Part shown: piece by piece, positions 54,681 to 64,000 of the stretch | Position numbering within the stretch: position 1 is the first letter of the stretch | How the letters are laid out: every line of letters begins with the position of its first letter | Assembly (NCBI GenBank): GCA_015179045.1 | Contig: WHUZ01000117.1 | Coordinates: 1 to 64,000 of the forward strand | DNA length: 64,000 nucleotides | DNA from: Kalaharituber pfeilii | Taxonomy: Eukaryota; Ascomycota; Pezizomycetes; Pezizales; Pezizaceae | Direction: 5' to 3' | Notes under the pieces: generated by a model | Told to the model about the DNA's origin: nothing | What the model saw: only the letters and a program-made list of their open reading frames with translations | The model's database searches: none | Made by a program: the position numbers and the translations under genes

Positions 54681-56745
54681 GGCTGGACTGGAGCTCCAGG
54701 GCTGCCTTGCTCTTCCGGTGCCTTGACTGCACCAATTAGTTTAGAGGACAATTATTTTCTCTTCCCTTTTCAGAAATAGTTAATGAAATCATAAGTATTG
54801 GGAAACTGATGTAAAATGAGTATTCATCTCAATACTTATAACTACGAATTTATGGCGTCTTTCAGACAACCTTGGAGTAACTTTCGAGTTATGGGGATTG
54901 TCTTGGCACGGATCTTAGCCGAAGTGAGTTTATTTCGACCGCATGAGACCAAGGAGGCTGGTACAGCTAGACGGTGGTTTTTGTCTGTATATTTCCTTAA
55001 TCCTTGTCATAGTCCATTAGTGCTGCATAAGGGATAAAAAAAAGCCTCGCGACAGTGCGCACTGTCATAAATAAGAGGCTCAGCCAATGCGCCCTGCCCA
55101 GACGGGTAGCGACAACGGACGACACACAAGCGTGCGGGTGCGAGTGCGAAAGAGAAGAAGAGATGCTTGAATGTTGTAACTACTATAGTGAGACTCTAGC
55201 CGGCGTTTCGTTCTGCCATATCCGGAACCCTCCGCTATTTCTGGTGTTCCTCTGTGCCATTCTGGAAGTGGCACGATTGTGTTGATGCCAAGCATGGAAA
55301 TTTTAGTGGGTTTTATGAGGTGTTCGCATGGTCCCCACGAAAACTGACAAGTTCAGAGACCATATATCTCAACAGCCAGAGCAGATTATTATTTACACCC
55401 CTCAGGAAGAACCTAATTCAACAGCCGTTCTTGACATTCGGCACTTTTGCTTCTCCAATAACTTTGTTTTGAGGAACTATGTCCCTGCAAATTTTTTGGT
55501 CATGTCCTGGCATACATGGGAAGAGTAGTCAAAATAGAATCCCTGCAAGCACCTAACATCCAATCCACCGAGTAGCAATGCCAGATCTCATCCGAACGCC
55601 AGCAGTACCAGATCTCATCTAAATATTAGCAGGAGTATCATCACTGTATGGGTAATGGCGCAGTCGCGACAGACAGAAGTGTCATGTCATGGTCTGGCAA
55701 AAGCCCCATGTATCAAGAAATTTAAGTCCCCGAGTGGCTTCCCGTTTAAGCCCCCGTGTACCTACCGGTTGATCAGAAGCAAGACGCCATTGGTATGAAA
55801 CTTCAATGGTATAAAGTTTGATACACCGCTAGATAAAGCCGAAACAGAATGTCCATCACGTGCCAGGCGCCCCTCACACGCCTGATTTCTCCCACATGCC
55901 AGATGTACCTCACGTGCTGGATGTCCCTCACGTGCCGAATGTTTTCACATAACGCCTATGCCAAGCTCACACCAGCCCTGCAGCCTTCCCAGATGAAGCT
56001 GTGAAGCATCTGCCCTGCCGCCACCACTTACCTTTTTAGTACCCCCAGCACGGCTAAGTGACCACCTCCCCATTCTCCTGAGTCCTCTTGGACTCCGGCG
56101 CTCTGCACCTGAACACCACCCTTTCCCGCATGGACACGAACTCTTCACTCTTCGCTGCAGATCTTCCTCCCCACATGCATTCGACTTGGCACGCCCGCAC
56201 CTAGTTGTAGTTGGGTTGGTGAGGGCCCTTCTACGCCACTACGAATCTCTCCGAAGGCGATTCTCTCCCTCTCCGCCTTTCTCTTCCTGACTACGTAGCT
56301 TTTGACTCAAACTGCCCTCTGTGACCTGTCCATTGTATCAGGTTCTTATGCCATCGAGCCTTTCTCTTGAATTTTGCGTCAGCCTTTTGTTACCTTCAAA
56401 CCCGACTTGCGCTTTCGTCTATGCGACTCCCATGACCCCAGCATCCCTCAACTCTATCAGACATCCCAAATGCACAGTCGTTGCCTTCCCAGTGTTCTTG
56501 CTTTCTTGACAGCGCTCGTTGCGGCCTGGGAGTCCCCAGCAGCAAAAATTTAGCTCTGCCATCCACGGCCTCCAGAGCGCCCGCGTATAAGATGAGAAGG
56601 TACTTAGCAGAGTTATTGATACATAAAAGAATAATACAGCGGTTTATATTCAGGAGAAATAGAGAAAAGTATGACATAAGGCACCAAACATATTGTTACC
56701 CATGACGTTGCCATGAGCATAAGTTTGCCATTGTTGTGGAGCTGT
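54681..56745. other. intergenic with minor repeats
   Basis: No gene supported. A perfect 16-bp palindrome GACAGTGCGCACTGTC lies at 55051..55066. Positions 55195..55325 are related to 57340..57470 (ATATCCGGA, CCGCTATTTCTGGT, TTGATGCCAAG). A ~20-bp tandem repeat with CTCACGTGCC is at 55858..55945. Confidence 0.45.
55858..55945. repeat. ~20-bp tandem repeat with CACGTG cores
   Basis: About five units such as CCTCACGTGCTGGATGTC, three of which contain CACGTG, an E-box-like hexamer. Regulatory meaning is unsupported. Confidence 0.6.
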
Positions 56746-56746
56746 T

Positions 56747-58372
56747 CTGGCCTACCGACGAACATTGCGGTTCGCGAATGGGCCAGTCCACCTGCAAACA
56801 TTTTTTTTACAAGTACCACTAGGTACCTCTATGTGCTGCTAGTAATAAGTATTGAGAAACGTTTTGCTACCAAGGATAATTGATAACCCAGTTACTGTGT
56901 GCTTGCATAGCCTCATTGCCACTGACAGCTTGCTTGCAAGTTGCCACTTGAAAGTTGCTGTCGGTAATGTTACTAATATGACTCTCAAATTGCCACTTCC
57001 TACCCACATGCTAGAAGATAATAAAGACAACATAAAAATTGCTGCGCTTCTAACACTGCTGTTGTTAGAGATCTACAGTAATGTCGGAGTGTCGGAGGTG
57101 TCGGATATCAGAGAGGTCCGTGATAAAGGGTGGTAAGGGCCCGAGAGCAACCTCATGCTCTATGTATATAGGTGTATTACTTTGGCTACTCTCTCTACGA
57201 AGGAAAAACAATCATCTCTTTCTACCCAAAGCTCAACAGCTGTAGTAAAGGAGGTAGATTTGTCCTCATAGCTAAATTACTATAAAATAACTATAAGGAA
57301 ATCAGTAAACAGACTTCTAGTATTCTTCTTGCTATAAGTGAAATTTTGGAGTGTTATCTTCTTAGGTAGAGATATCCGGATTCTTCCGCCATTTCTAGTA
57401 ATATTTTGTTGTAGTAACAAGGATTGCGTTGATGCCAAGAATCAAAATTTTGGTGGTTGTATGGCATTTAAAAGAATCCTTGTAGCGCCAAGCATCCACT
57501 TTAAGCAAGTTTTTTTTTTTTTTTTTTTATGTCATTAATCGCTGACCGCCCTACGGGCTATGGCGATGTCTTAAATACATAGATGGTGATAAATGAATGC
57601 AGACTCGAAAACTGGGAAGAGTAGATAAAACTAGAATTAAAGAAACGGGTCTCCTCACTCCCCAAGCATCTCTACCAACTTCTTCAGTGGGTCCTCCTCC
57701 TCTTTGCCCCGAGGGGGCCTTCTAACGTGCTCTTCCCCCCCGGGCCACCTCCTTCTCCACACCCTGCACTCCTCTAAAACATGTCTTGTTGTCTCCTCCT
57801 TCTCCCCACACCATCTACATTCGGGGCCGTCACCTTCGCCTAAATGCCATCTCCACGCCCGTAACCCCTTTCCTCCTAATAACCCCGCCAAACGTCCAGT
57901 CATATGTCCGAGCCTCTCCAAGGGTCTGTATGACAACCCCAGCCGGCTTCGCTCCATGGCCCTGTCTCGCTTTGCATCTTGTCTCACTCCTGCTTCCGTT
58001 TAAGCAAGTTGGTGCTATATCCCACTCGTACTGGCAGGACTTCAGCCATTTCCCTCCTAATCTCACTCTCGCTGATATTGAATCTGCCTGAGCTCCAGGT
58101 ATACTTTGCTCCTCTAGGTATATCATAACTACGCTGGTGATTTTCTCCCCAACCCCCTTTATTACGTACCTAAGGCCCAATCGATGACTCATGTGCTGGC
58201 CCACTGATGAACCTTGTGGTTCGCAAAACTGGGCATACATATGCATATGGGTACATTCATGTTCGCCGCTAGGCCAGGTGTTCGTGGCTGGGCTGGCCCG
58301 TAAAAAACATATGGTGTCTTTCACGGGGCCGGCTGGTTCGCGAACCAGAAAATGTTCGTCGGTGGCCCAGAA
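56747..58372. mobile_element. possible 1.6-kb inverted-repeat element
   Basis: TTCTGGCCTACCGACGAACA, TTGCGGTTCGCGAA at 56747 pairs with the inverse of TTCGCGAACCAGAAAATGTT, CGTCGGTGGCCCAGAA ending at 58372, about 38 bp with a few mismatches. A further related motif lies at 58197. No target duplication identified. Inside are an unrelated LINE copy (57512..57998) and short frames only. Confidence 0.45.
57512..57998 (-). mobile_element. 487-bp LINE C-terminal copy with 12-bp TSD
   Basis: The minus strand encodes the LINE C terminus with an intact knuckle (GPECRWCGEKEETTRHVLEE, then CRVWRRRW) and ends with CGCCATAGCCCGTAGGGCGG, TCAGCGATTAATGACAT and poly(A). TTTAAGCAAGTT flanks it at 57500..57511 and 57999..58010. 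Only the last ~110 codons of the element remain, and they are uninterrupted, so this is a young copy. Confidence 0.9.
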
Positions 58373-59044
58373 CAAGCCTCCAGCACCATCCGCCACCCAC
58401 CCCACCTTTTTGATATGCAACGGCTGTCTGCCTAGTTGGGTAGGCACAGGCGAATCTCTCATATTAGATACTGTATTATTGGATATCCACTATTGCTGTA
58501 TACAGGAACGCGAATTCTCCCAACTTTGGTACTGTGGGAATATTGGATATTCCTAACTGCAGGATGAATAGCTTTTTTGGGTTCCCTGAACAGGTATAAT
58601 ACTACTTGAATGTTACCCTCGATGCGAAATCACGATGTACTAACACCTAGAATATAGTAGCACTTGGGATAATTGGGAATGTAAACCGTAAATTTCTCGA
58701 TCCCACGAGGCAAAGCTCAAGGCGCTCTTACTACCTTGAAGCTGTACATCTCGAAAGCTCCTATCACTCACTCAGATATTCAGCGGAAGCTCTTAGCAAA
58801 TTCAATCCATCTATTGGAGCGATAACTGTCCCCTTTCAATCGTTCCAGTCCTGCTAGTCAAGCTATTCCTACCAACTACTGCTTTTCTCATGATCAGACG
58901 GGTTGATCGAGCCTTAGTATTCATTCTGCATGTATCTAATATATTATTTCACTCCTGAATTGTCGAACGACTTTGCATAGCAAAGGTACCGAATTTCAGA
59001 TCAAATCACTAAAGAGTAGCCTTTAACCTACCAAGTTCTATATT
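58373..59044. other. intergenic, no feature recognised
   Basis: No gene or repeat supported. Confidence 0.4.
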
Positions 59045-60919
59045 CAGCTTTCACGGGCTTTGCTCCAGGTGGTCTTTTGCTTCGTATTCATGTCAGTGTG
59101 GGATAAGGCTACACGATGTTCAGCAATCGAACAATGCCGTACTCATTTTCACTTGCGCGGCGAAAGATAACGTGGGTATCCGTCATGGAAGATGCCTGCT
59201 TGCTCAACCTTCCAGGCTCCTTTACAAATGCAGACGAATTTATGTAGCAAAACCACCTATGGGAACAAACGACGGTATACAATACAAGAATTACACGTCA
59301 AGGCATTCCAAATGTGCCGCAGATGCTCGATGTTGATGAACTGGTAGAAAAATTCGCAATCTCGTATTACAATGTTCGTATTAACGAGAGACGAAAACTG
59401 CCTTGCAAGGCAAACTGTTTCTAAAGTGCAGCCTCTGCAAGTTTCGTTGAAGTCATGTAGATATTATTCCCTTGTCGAGGCTGTGGAATTTAGTTTAATG
59501 AGGTGTAACTGTATACTGGTGCCTGAATGGTGCGGTGTCACCAAGAGCTGCATATGCCATGCAAGGCTGCGGAGTACCCGATCCAAGACAACATTGTCTC
59601 AGTTGCACCGCCATGGCAAAGAAGACAGAAAAGTTAGCGTACTAGTACTCCATCGTCGAATGCACCGCGCCTCTGCAGCAGGCTAAGTTGCATTCACAAG
59701 TCCTACACAACAACTCTACCTTGTATAGATAATTTTAGTTAGCGCATTAGGCTGAGTGACAATTACGCTAATTTTGAGCACCCTTGTACGCATGGACAGC
59801 CTGTGCATGTGCACTGGATAGCTTAGATGGCGTCTAACAATGCCCAATTTATGTCATTAGTAGCATGTGTTGTTTGGTGTACGCCTGCATGTATTGGCAG
59901 AAGTCGCATTTCATGGACGAGCATGGAGTGATGACATGGATCATCTATCGGCATTATTAATACGGAGAACAACAGTTGTTCATCTAGACTGGTTAATTTG
60001 TTGAGTATTTCGTGGCTCGTGGATATTTAGACAAGTTGACTCCCACTTCTGACAGATAATTAACCGCAGTGTCGACAATTCAGATTATGAGCTGTCAGCA
60101 CAGCTTTGCACGCGTCACTTGTCACTGCCTCTGTCTCAACCTGCATGCTATTAAGACCTGGATGTCTTTTATTTACTCCAGCACTTTCTCCAGTCTCCCA
60201 ACAATACGGTATGCGATTAATAGACGGTTTTCACTTCGGTGTATCTTTTCCTCAGTCGCCGTCTTGAATTTGACGATCTAAGCAGTACCAATCTCAGACG
60301 CTAGTTGCACTTCATGGTGTGAGGCCCTGGAACTCGAACGGTCTTCACTGGTACTGCTTCATAGCAAGAAAGGCAGGTGTAGGCAGAAGTTACGGAGTAC
60401 ATTGCAGTGCAGCGGAGTTTTTTTTGTGCGGGTGTGGCTTGGTAACATACACGTATAGACCTAGATAATAATTTACCCATGATTTGCCATTTACACTGTC
60501 CCGGAATGAAATGTGAAGTATTATCCATGAACTACCTGCAGTGGCTGGCAATACACAGCTGCTGTCCACGGTTCATGAAAAGCCCTGAGCGCGACATAAC
60601 CTCGACACCCACAACTCAACAGTTGAAAGATTGGATTTCAGGGCAAGGCTTAGCAAGCGCATGCTGGATAACATAACTACATCGGTTTTAGCTCAGCTTT
60701 GAACAGACAACTGTTGAGGAGCTAATATCGTTAATGGATGTTTACAGGACTTGAGATGCATTTCCTTGGTCCAAATCGCAATTGCGCGGTGTGAAATGAT
60801 CGGGGTAACCGATACTGAAAGTGCCTCGCCACACTCAGTAAGGCAGGAACCAGACGATAACTGAGGATTTGTTCCTTTCTTCGCAGCTGAGTTGTATGAA
60901 GCGGATTGTTCCTGGGTCC
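59045..60919. repeat. arm B of the segmental duplication, gene-free part
   Basis: Ordered matches to arm A: CTTTCACGGGCTTTGCTCC (cf. 46878), ACTGCCTTGCAAGGCAAACT (cf. 47880), CACTTCGGTGTATCTTTTCC (cf. 49075), CCTAGATAATAATTTACCCA (cf. 50194). Identity is moderate and broken by indels, so the duplication is old. Confidence 0.65.
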
Positions 60920-60935
60920 GAGCGCCAGCTGGTCT

Positions 60936-61272
60936 TTTTTTTTTTTTTTTAAAAAAAAAAATCACGTAACCCCGCTTGCAGCGCTAAGCCGTCCCTGGGC
61001 AAGCTCTCAAAGCCCGGAGACAGGCTTAACAAAGAAAGTTCTACATACACATCCCCCGTTCCACCCCCCCTCTCCCCTTCTAGATACCTGATTCCAGAAA
61101 CTTGCGGACGGTTCTTCTGGTTTCTGCATCGGGGAGGCTCCTCTATATCTCTCGACCTCTCCCCTCTCCTTCCTCTGTCCTCTCTTTCCTCCACACCTTC
61201 GCAGCCCGGAACGAAAATTTTTCATTGCATTACGTCATCCCCCCTCCTCATGAATTCCCGGCCCGGGTCGGG
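60936..61272 (-). mobile_element. 337-bp LINE tail with 16-bp TSD
   Basis: T run, ATCACGTAACCCCGCTTGCA, GCGCTAAGC, CCCGGAGACAGGCTTAAC and 3' untranslated sequence, collinear with 49915..50178 and 18480..18560. GAGCGCCAGCTGGTCT flanks it at 60920..60935 and 61273..61288. Confidence 0.9.
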
Positions 61273-61688
61273 GAGCGCCAGCTGGTCTGATATTGAATCC
61301 AGAAGCTAAGAAGGATAAATGGTTTTGCATGGCTTGTTAGTATCTTCATATCGGGATCTTCTTGAAATAGTTTTATTAAATTCAAACTTCTTCTCATTTT
61401 TCATCTTTCGTTCTTTTTTTTTAAAAAATATAAAAATATTGCAATTGTTTTGCTCAGGATGTTTTCTTATACTAAGCATCGCCACCCGCAGCCTTCTTTC
61501 AACACACCTATATACCTTGACTTTCCTTCATATGCACTTCATATCCTCCTTTGACATCATCTATCCACTCACTCATCTATCCATCCGCCCAAAAAGGTCT
61601 TGCATCCGACACACTCCACCCCGCAGGATCAGTTGACAATTGTGCTTCTCACCTGCCAACCCATCTCACTAATATTGTCGACGACAAC

Positions 61689-63359
61689 ATGATGGCCTAC
61701 AATCACCGCCCTGACTCCAGCTACCGCCAGAATACCCCAGCACAATATTACCCTCTTCAACCTGCGTTGGCCTCAGGGATGCTGGCCAGAACGTGCACCA
61801 CCACCACTACCACTACAACAAGGACGATGACTTACGACAGCCCTGTCAGCCGTGCGACAGCCCATTCAGAGCCCGTCTACCATTTCGAACCTACCGAGGT
61901 TACTCACCCGCCAGCACATTACTCAGCAGGACAGCATAATGGTTGCTCGGCCCACGCGCAGCATATTCAGGGACTTGGAGGAGGCCCAATGGACACGAGG
62001 CCAGACCCTGATCATTCACAACTCCTACCCGTGCACCATGGGCAAGATCAGGTCACGGACTTTGACAGGGTCCATGTTGAGGGTGAAACGTGTGAGTTCA
62101 TAGCACCACGGAGTAGGGTTATGTGCCATGCCAATGAACATGTTGGTTCGTATCCAGGGCACTTTGACAGAAGCCATGCCCGTACGAATCGACGACAGAC
62201 CTACTCAGGCCCAACACTTGTTGGAATCTGGGGGGGCGATGTGATTCCCGGGGCGAATGAGCATGCAAACGCGGGTATTCAGAGAACGTGCAACTGCATG
62301 CATACTGCACTTATGCCTTCCAGTTGTCGCAGTAACCCCTGCAAGTATGGACATGTACGTGCTTTCAACCAGGGCCCCCTGCAGTCTCATGAAAATTCCT
62401 CCGCCCATCCTGAGTGTTTAGGGAGCGGAAGGGATAACAGTATCGTTACGGTTGAAGCGCCTGATCAACATCGGCGTGGTCGGCCGCGTGCCTTAACTGA
62501 CTCTGCGTCAGGGTGTCCCCGACCGGGAGCAGCAATTTGCTTTCACTGTGGACGTCAGCAAGTTGGTTTCACATTGAGAGACAGCCATGGAGTTTCCATG
62601 CCCAAAGTCCCAAGCGAACTTGAAGGGCTATCCTCGCTTCCAACGTCCCCCTACGTATACAATCACGATCAGGAAGGCATCACCCTTATGCAGATTCACC
62701 ATGAGCTGCCCACTGCAGAACATTTGGATGGTCCCAATACGCAGGTTTATCATTATCCTAAACCTTGTGTAACTGTCAACTGGCGCCCTGCTACCTCTCG
62801 GAGCGAGACAGATACATATTCTCGCCCTGACTGGGACGGTATTTCACCAACAGTGTCCAGGCCTCTCACCACAGCAAACGCGATATACCACGAACTTCCT
62901 TCGACACCCTCCGCGCATGAACTTCCTTCGACACTCCCCATCCAGGAGCTTCCAGCAGTCGACTATCCCGTACGTCATGAGTTGGAAGCAACAACAGCAT
63001 TGCATGAGGTCGACGGCTCGACGCTCGCCCCGTCAAGACCCTATACGTCCCATGTGGCGGAGCCATCCTTTGATGCAATGGTGGGCAAGATCAGTGGCCA
63101 TGAGTTTGGGAATATACAGAATCGATGCCCACATGCTCATGGGCGGGCATCTACAGCTCCAGCAAGGACGCAATCTGCATTTGTTGCTCATCACCTTGGT
63201 GATCATGGCCCAGGAGCTGCGAATCCGCCGAAAAAGGTAAAAGGCATGGTAAGGAAGGTGCGGCGAAGGCTAAGCGAGTGTTTAGGTCTAGTCGCGGTAG
63301 CGAATGTTGTTAAGAGTGTTGTACGGGGTATCAAGAAGCTCGTTGGGAGAGGGGACTAA
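61689..63359 (+). CDS. unrecognised protein, duplicated gene copy 2
   Basis: The frame is open from 61551, but the first ATG is 61689, giving 556 aa. The position matching the first ATG of copy 1 (51359) is not a start here, so 61689 is chosen. Similarity to the product at 51359 covers most of the length: the TTTTTTTTRTM run, HPPAHYSAGQHN, IQRTCNCMHTA, PSSCRSN, SELEGLSSLPTSPYVYNHDQ, QIHHELP and TSRSET. A CFHCG pair near residue 283 is not shared. HELPST is repeated three times near residues 400-424. The C terminus (VRKVRRRLSECLGL, VVKSVVRGIKKLVGRGD) is basic and amphipathic and could bind membrane or nucleic acid; that is inference. No known domain recognised. Confidence 0.65.
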   Translation: MMAYNHRPDSSYRQNTPAQYYPLQPALASGMLARTCTTTTTTTTRTMTYDSPVSRATAHSEPVYHFEPTEVTHPPAHYSAGQHNGCSAHAQHIQGLGGGPMDTRPDPDHSQLLPVHHGQDQVTDFDRVHVEGETCEFIAPRSRVMCHANEHVGSYPGHFDRSHARTNRRQTYSGPTLVGIWGGDVIPGANEHANAGIQRTCNCMHTALMPSSCRSNPCKYGHVRAFNQGPLQSHENSSAHPECLGSGRDNSIVTVEAPDQHRRGRPRALTDSASGCPRPGAAICFHCGRQQVGFTLRDSHGVSMPKVPSELEGLSSLPTSPYVYNHDQEGITLMQIHHELPTAEHLDGPNTQVYHYPKPCVTVNWRPATSRSETDTYSRPDWDGISPTVSRPLTTANAIYHELPSTPSAHELPSTLPIQELPAVDYPVRHELEATTALHEVDGSTLAPSRPYTSHVAEPSFDAMVGKISGHEFGNIQNRCPHAHGRASTAPARTQSAFVAHHLGDHGPGAANPPKKVKGMVRKVRRRLSECLGLVAVANVVKSVVRGIKKLVGRGD

Positions 63360-63889
63360 GGAAAAACAGGAGAGGTAGGAGAGAAAGAGACCTTGGTCAA
63401 CAAGGCTACTGCAAAAACACACTACAACACGACAGAAGTTAGACTTGGATCTACAAACATTTACCTCATATGCATTCTTTGCTGGTACGTCTGTCGGTCT
63501 TTCTAAAAATTTCCATTAGTTTCTTATGCTTCGAAAGCCAGATACATGACTTTCCAAGTTGATGCTTTCTCGAAAAAGATTCATGTCTCGAGAAGGAAAC
63601 AGGGAGGATTGTGCTAACTGAGGTGAAGGTCCCTTGAACGTATTCCAGTGAATCGTCACCTTTGTGTCCCTGCACTGTATACGGATTATGGCGGCTTCGG
63701 GGAGGACAGAACATGCGAGGAATTTTGGCCACATGAGCAGGCAACAGGTGGTACAGGGTCAGGTTTAGGGTATAAAGGGTTATGAGTATTTTATTCCGAT
63801 AGGAGCATGCCAAACGTTAAATTTTCTGTTAGATGGAATCTAGGCGAGGAAACAAGGGTTGCATATGGTGTCTACATGGAGATGGATAT
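63360..63889. other. 3' flank of copy 2, end of arm B
   Basis: Matches the 3' flank of copy 1 around 63590..63640 and then becomes unique. No gene supported. Confidence 0.45.
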
Positions 63890-64000
63890 GCTTTTTTTAT
63901 TAATTTTTTTTTTCTTTATTTTCTTTCCTTTTTTTTTTTTTTTCCCCTATCCCTACATCCTGCTGGACTATGGCGAGGTATGCGAAATTGCATTGCCGGG
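63890..64000 (-). mobile_element. LINE 3' end, runs off the window
   Basis: T-rich runs followed by CATCCTGCTGGACTATGGCG, AGGTATGCG resemble the LINE terminus in minus orientation. The element continues beyond the window edge. Confidence 0.5.

Noticed and set aside
56852..57136. Fungal transcription-factor-like frame (LLTLLLLEIYS)
   Set aside because: The resemblance is limited to a hydrophobic helix, with no DNA-binding domain or splice structure nearby.
58191..58556. 121-aa frame on the plus strand
   Set aside because: It coincides with the inverted-repeat end at 58333..58372 and contains no recognisable domain.
1..64000. CRISPR, defence island, biosynthetic cluster or tRNA/rRNA genes
   Set aside because: The tandem repeats lack the spacer pattern of CRISPR and the genome is eukaryotic. 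No polyketide, peptide-synthetase or terpene genes are visible, and I found no tRNA- or rRNA-like sequence on reading.

Overview
The window looks like a filamentous ascomycete (Pezizomycotina) chromosome segment, gene-poor and rich in transposable elements. The reasons are short GT/AG introns (mostly 60-160 bp), protein architectures typical of these fungi (C2H2 finger plus ankyrin, DUF7580-like, amidase, DUF4238-like), and many poly(A)-tailed LINE insertions with target-site duplications (TSDs). A truffle- or morel-type Pezizomycetes genome would fit, but that is inference. I saw no rRNA, tRNA, CRISPR or prokaryotic feature.

Layout. 0.6-4.5 kb: a four-exon, 1233-aa gene on the minus strand (C2H2 block plus ankyrin repeats). 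5-7 kb: LINE and pogo-like debris. 7.6-9.6 kb: a two-exon DUF7580-like gene. 10.6-12.1 kb: small tandem repeats. 12.5-15.5 kb: an amidase gene on the minus strand that resolves into 12 exons, giving one 580-aa protein with the Ser-Ser-Lys triad intact. 18.4-19.6 kb: a LINE 3' part with RNase H. 20.5-22.6 kb: a 57-bp minisatellite and a GC-rich inverted-repeat element. 23-24.5 kb: a dispersed repeat and a broken copy of the first gene. 25.5-33.2 kb: several TA-flanked miniature inverted-repeat elements, an amidase relic, a 592-bp solo LTR and a 24-bp minisatellite. 34.8-35.5 kb: two nested retroposons with separate target duplications. 36.6-39.0 kb: a 2.4-kb inverted-repeat element holding a ~178-bp satellite and a second solo LTR. 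39.8-43.3 kb: a DUF4238-like gene and a small three-exon gene. 44.7-46.5 kb: a decayed ankyrin pseudogene interrupted by a retroposon. 46.9-53.7 kb and 59.0-63.7 kb: two arms of an old segmental duplication, each carrying one copy of an unrecognised protein-coding gene.

How it fits together. No operon-like or metabolic cluster is visible, and the genes appear independent. The dominant process is retroposition. Many LINE copies are so strongly 5'-truncated that only 40-110 bp remain, yet they keep intact target duplications. The duplicated arms carry different LINE insertions, so the retroposition is younger than the duplication. The best candidate for something undescribed is the paralogous gene pair at 51.4-53.1 kb and 61.7-63.4 kb. 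I cannot assign it to any known family.
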